Below are positions 4,378 through 5,776 of a stretch of 5,776 bases of DNA, one piece after another. The stretch's first letter is position 1; every line of letters begins with the position of its first letter. The translations under genes were made by a program, and so were the position numbers. The stretch spans positions 1 to 5,776 of the forward strand of contig JAUZQA010000284.1 in NCBI GenBank assembly GCA_030705665.1, read 5' to 3'. The stretch comes from Bacillota bacterium. Its GTDB lineage: Bacteria > Bacillota > Bacilli > Bacillales_B > DSM-18226. The notes beneath the pieces were generated by a model, which made no database searches, was not told the DNA's origin, and worked only from the letters and a program-made list of their open reading frames with translations.

Positions 4378-4443
4378 CTCGATATTGACATAAATTGTGT
4401 CTCGAAAAATAAATAGATCCCTCGAATAATATAGTAATATAGT
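4378..4443 (+). promoter_or_regulatory. Repeat-rich promoter region of the 180-codon gene
   Basis: It contains a perfect -35 TTGACA (4385-4390) but no good -10 at 16-19 bases. Three direct repeats surround it: CTCGAT (4378-4383), CTCGAA (4401-4406) and CTCGAA (4421-4426), spaced 23 and 20 bases, about two helical turns. A perfect 8-base tandem repeat AATATAGT (4428-4435 and 4436-4443) lies just before the ribosome site and offers two TATAGT boxes. A promoter that depends on a regulator bound to the repeats is possible; exact start unknown. Confidence 0.4.
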
Positions 4444-4460
4444 CGCGGGAGGCGGATAAA

Positions 4461-5003
4461 ATGCTTTTAAAAAGACCATATGGATTCATTCCACTCATCT
4501 CCGTTTTACTCATCTTCTCATTTGTTTATTATTTTTTTTCAGACGATGCCAAAGCCTATTATGACTTACACTACGGGAAGGAACATCAAAAAATTCAGGC
4601 TTATATTAAAGAAGTAAATTGGATCGACAAAGACAGCAGTGATACTATTGAGAGTATACGCAACAAGCTATACGTCACACCTATTGACAAATACAGTGTA
4701 AATATCGAAAATGCTAAAAATGATGTTCAAAACTTAATTGATCAGGCAAACCGTCTATCTGCCCCAAAAGGTTTCCAGAGACATAAAGGATTATTTATTA
4801 AGGATTTAAACCAGAGAATGGTTGTTCTATCAAATTATGTGAAAGTGAGCAATACATTCCCTTATCAAATTCAAGACTCGTTTACTGGAATGGATGTTTT
4901 ATCTCAACTAAAAGATGCAGAAACAAAAGAATTGCTAAAAGACTTGGAAAAGGCCGGATTTGTTCCGAAACAATTAAGTGACGGATCAATAAAATATAAG
5001 TAA
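4461..5003 (+). CDS. Membrane-anchored or secreted protein of unknown function (180 aa)
   Basis: I do not recognise a family. Residues 1-7 are positively charged (MLLKRPY) and residues 8-27 form one hydrophobic segment ending YYFF. An A-K-A sequence at 30-32 could be a signal peptidase I site; if it is uncut, the protein is anchored with the rest outside the cell. The remaining ~150 residues are hydrophilic, mostly helical in appearance, and contain no cysteine, as is usual for Bacillus extracellular proteins. The segment from about 70 to 130 (NIENAKNDVQNLIDQANRL and after) looks like two long helices. It ends DLEKAGFVPKQLSDGSIKYK. The ATG has GGGAGG 8 bases upstream. A strong terminator follows directly, so it is a single-gene unit, divergent from the nitronate monooxygenase gene. 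The gene is certain on ribosome site, length and terminator; function unknown. Confidence 0.87.
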   Translation: MLLKRPYGFIPLISVLLIFSFVYYFFSDDAKAYYDLHYGKEHQKIQAYIKEVNWIDKDSSDTIESIRNKLYVTPIDKYSVNIENAKNDVQNLIDQANRLSAPKGFQRHKGLFIKDLNQRMVVLSNYVKVSNTFPYQIQDSFTGMDVLSQLKDAETKELLKDLEKAGFVPKQLSDGSIKYK

Positions 5004-5005
5004 AG

Positions 5006-5057
5006 AGAAAAGACCCATGATCATTTTCATTGATCATAGGTCTTTTCTTTTGTTTTT
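5006..5057 (+). terminator. Terminator of the 180-codon gene
   Basis: Arms AGAAAAGACC (5006-5015) with GGTCTTTTCT (5039-5048), and ATGATCA (5017-5023) with TGATCAT (5031-5037). They are separated by one mismatch and closed by a 7-base loop. A T-rich tail, TTTGTTTTT, ends at 5057. It begins 2 bases after the stop codon. Confidence 0.92.
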
Positions 5058-5285
5058 CCCTTCCTACCCGTCCATGCACCCTCTTTCAATAAGGTTCTAG
5101 TTGATTAGATAAGGAAAATAAATTCACAAAAATTTCGGGAGATTAAATGGAATTTTTATGATACAAATGAAGCAGGATCATTTTTTTAGTTTGATAATAA
5201 ATAATTTTCCCTATCTTTTTAGCAGCAATGAATGATATTGAACTTTGTTTTTATTTTGTATCTAAAAAAAAAGGAAGTGCAGACT

Positions 5286-5525
5286 ATGCAATTTGATCTA
5301 GGATTAAGTGAGTTTGCCGGTATGTTCCGGTACATCCTGTTTTTTATTCTTACTGCAATTGCCGGATTATGCTTGTACATCATTTTATTTGTTCTAACAT
5401 CGATAGGAATGTTTTTTATTAAAAAAAATCATCTAGAAGAAGTTGTTCCCCAACATGATTGTAGTAATGTTATATATTTGAATGCCGCTTCCAAACAATG
5501 GCATAAAACTCGAAGGGTTATTTGA
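5286..5525 (+). CDS. Small single-span membrane protein (79 aa)
   Basis: I do not recognise a family. A short N-terminal part, MQFDLGLSEFAGMFR, is followed by a hydrophobic stretch at about 16-45 (YILFFILTAIAGLCLYIILF and on), long enough for one tilted membrane helix or a tight hairpin. A basic segment, KKNHLEEVVPQHDC, and a polar C-terminal tail rich in basic residues (ASKQWHKTRRVI) follow; the tail is probably cytoplasmic by the positive-inside rule. The frame is open from 5232, but the ATG at 5286-5288 has AAGGAAG about 8 bases upstream. The earlier ATG has no ribosome site, so the shorter form is chosen. The stop codon lies inside a cre-like sequence, and a terminator follows about 60 bases later. 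No clear promoter: TTGAAC-N17-TCTAAA just upstream is a weak candidate. Function unknown. Confidence 0.72.
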   Translation: MQFDLGLSEFAGMFRYILFFILTAIAGLCLYIILFVLTSIGMFFIKKNHLEEVVPQHDCSNVIYLNAASKQWHKTRRVI

Positions 5526-5536
5526 AAGCGCTTACC
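5523..5536 (+). promoter_or_regulatory. Catabolite-response element (cre)-like site
   Basis: TGAAAGCGCTTACC matches the Bacillus CcpA consensus TGWNANCGNTNWCA at 13 of 14 positions, missing only the last base. It includes the symmetrical core AAGCGCTT. Its TGA is the stop codon of the membrane-protein gene, and it lies about 190 bases before the next start. CcpA bound here could act as a roadblock at the 3' end of that gene. An effect on the next gene is less likely because a terminator lies between. Confidence 0.5.
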
Positions 5537-5584
5537 ACCTATCCTTTTTCTTATGATTTGAGAATTGATCAACAACGATGATAA

Positions 5585-5611
5585 GTAACGCAGTTTGCGT
5601 TGCTTTTTTTT
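5585..5611 (+). terminator. Terminator after the small membrane-protein gene
   Basis: GTAACGCA (5585-5592), loop GTT, TGCGTTGC (5596-5603), then eight T residues (5604-5611). The stem has 8 pairs including one G-U. It is a strong intrinsic terminator that ends the membrane-protein transcript and isolates the next gene. Confidence 0.9.
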
Positions 5612-5713
5612 GTTCGCATCACTCCTAAACAAAAATCATGAATAATATTTACATATTTTCTTTCGATTGGGAGAAATTAGAATTAGTTATGAATTTTATT
5701 AGGGGGTATTACT

Positions 5714-5776
5714 GTGAAGAAATTGATAATCGGCATTTTGCTGTTTGTATTCATTTTTTTATTTTTGCAAGGCCGA
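5714..5776 (+). CDS. Start of a protein with an N-terminal hydrophobic segment (partial)
   Basis: Only the first 21 codons are in the window. GTG (5714-5716) is preceded by AGGGGG at 7 bases. The protein begins MKKLIIGILLFVFIFLFLQG, a lysine pair followed by a 16-residue hydrophobic core, typical of a signal peptide or membrane anchor. No lipobox cysteine is reached before the window ends. It is cut by the edge, so product and length cannot be said. It follows a terminator and so probably has its own promoter in the AT-rich stretch 5612-5700, where I see no convincing sigma-A boxes. Confidence 0.7.
   Translation, partial: MKKLIIGILLFVFIFLFLQGR

Noticed and set aside
4165..4416. 83-codon plus-strand open frame in the divergent intergenic region
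   Set aside because: It begins antisense inside the nitronate monooxygenase gene and lacks any Shine-Dalgarno at its possible starts. The region is better explained by two divergent promoter areas.
5158..5236. Short 25-codon plus-strand frame before the small membrane-protein gene
   Set aside because: The nearest GGGAG lies too far from its ATG (it fits a 4-codon frame instead), and the peptide shows no recognisable pattern.
5232..5285. Longer start for the 79-residue membrane protein
   Set aside because: The upstream ATG has no ribosome site, while the ATG at 5286 is preceded by AAGGAAG at proper spacing.

Overview
The window is AT-rich DNA with strong Shine-Dalgarno sites (GGAGG type), TTG/GTG as well as ATG starts, canonical sigma-A promoters and hairpin-plus-T-run terminators. 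It also carries clear Bacillus proteins, including an Spx almost colinear with that of B. subtilis. It is most likely chromosomal DNA from a member of the Bacillaceae (Bacillus in the broad sense), not B. subtilis itself. I see no transposon, phage module, CRISPR array, tRNA or rRNA.

Region 1 (1-1450, minus strand) is a thiol/oxidative-stress regulatory locus. In transcription order it holds an spx paralogue (782-1177), a 44-codon gene that resembles the small BA3454-type stress protein (516-650), and an Rrf2-family repressor (7-414). This matches the spxA2-saiR operon described in Bacillus anthracis, where the Rrf2 protein SaiR represses spxA2. The spx gene and the rrf2 gene each have a sigma-A promoter. 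In both, the -10 box lies at the same position inside a perfect dyad CTGTAA-N9-TTACAG, and the -35 box is 7 bases beyond it. A third, 11/12 copy lies in the spx leader. The simplest reading is that the repressor controls both the operon and its own internal promoter.

Region 2 (1452-2633, minus strand) has two separate genes. One is a TTG-started MerR/RacA-like HTH protein with a coiled coil and a basic-aromatic C-terminal tail. The other is an OsmC/Ohr-family protein with both catalytic cysteines, followed by a clear terminator.

Region 3 (2755-3220, plus strand) is one small orphan gene (84 codons) with its own promoter and a perfect terminator hairpin.

Region 4 (3251-4352, minus strand) is a nitronate monooxygenase-type FMN enzyme with a good sigma-A promoter and a probable GTG start four codons inside the longest frame.

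Region 5 (4378-5776, plus strand) has three genes for membrane or exported proteins of unknown function: a 180-residue membrane-anchored or secreted protein, a 79-residue single-span membrane protein, and the first 21 codons of a protein with an N-terminal hydrophobic segment, cut by the window end. Terminators separate them, and a catabolite-response-like element overlaps the stop codon of the second.

Taken together, the left half concerns redox and electrophile stress: the Spx switch, its repressor, a small stress protein and a peroxide reductase. The nitronate-detoxifying enzyme could belong to the same theme, but only the shared operator ties genes together in the sequence itself.
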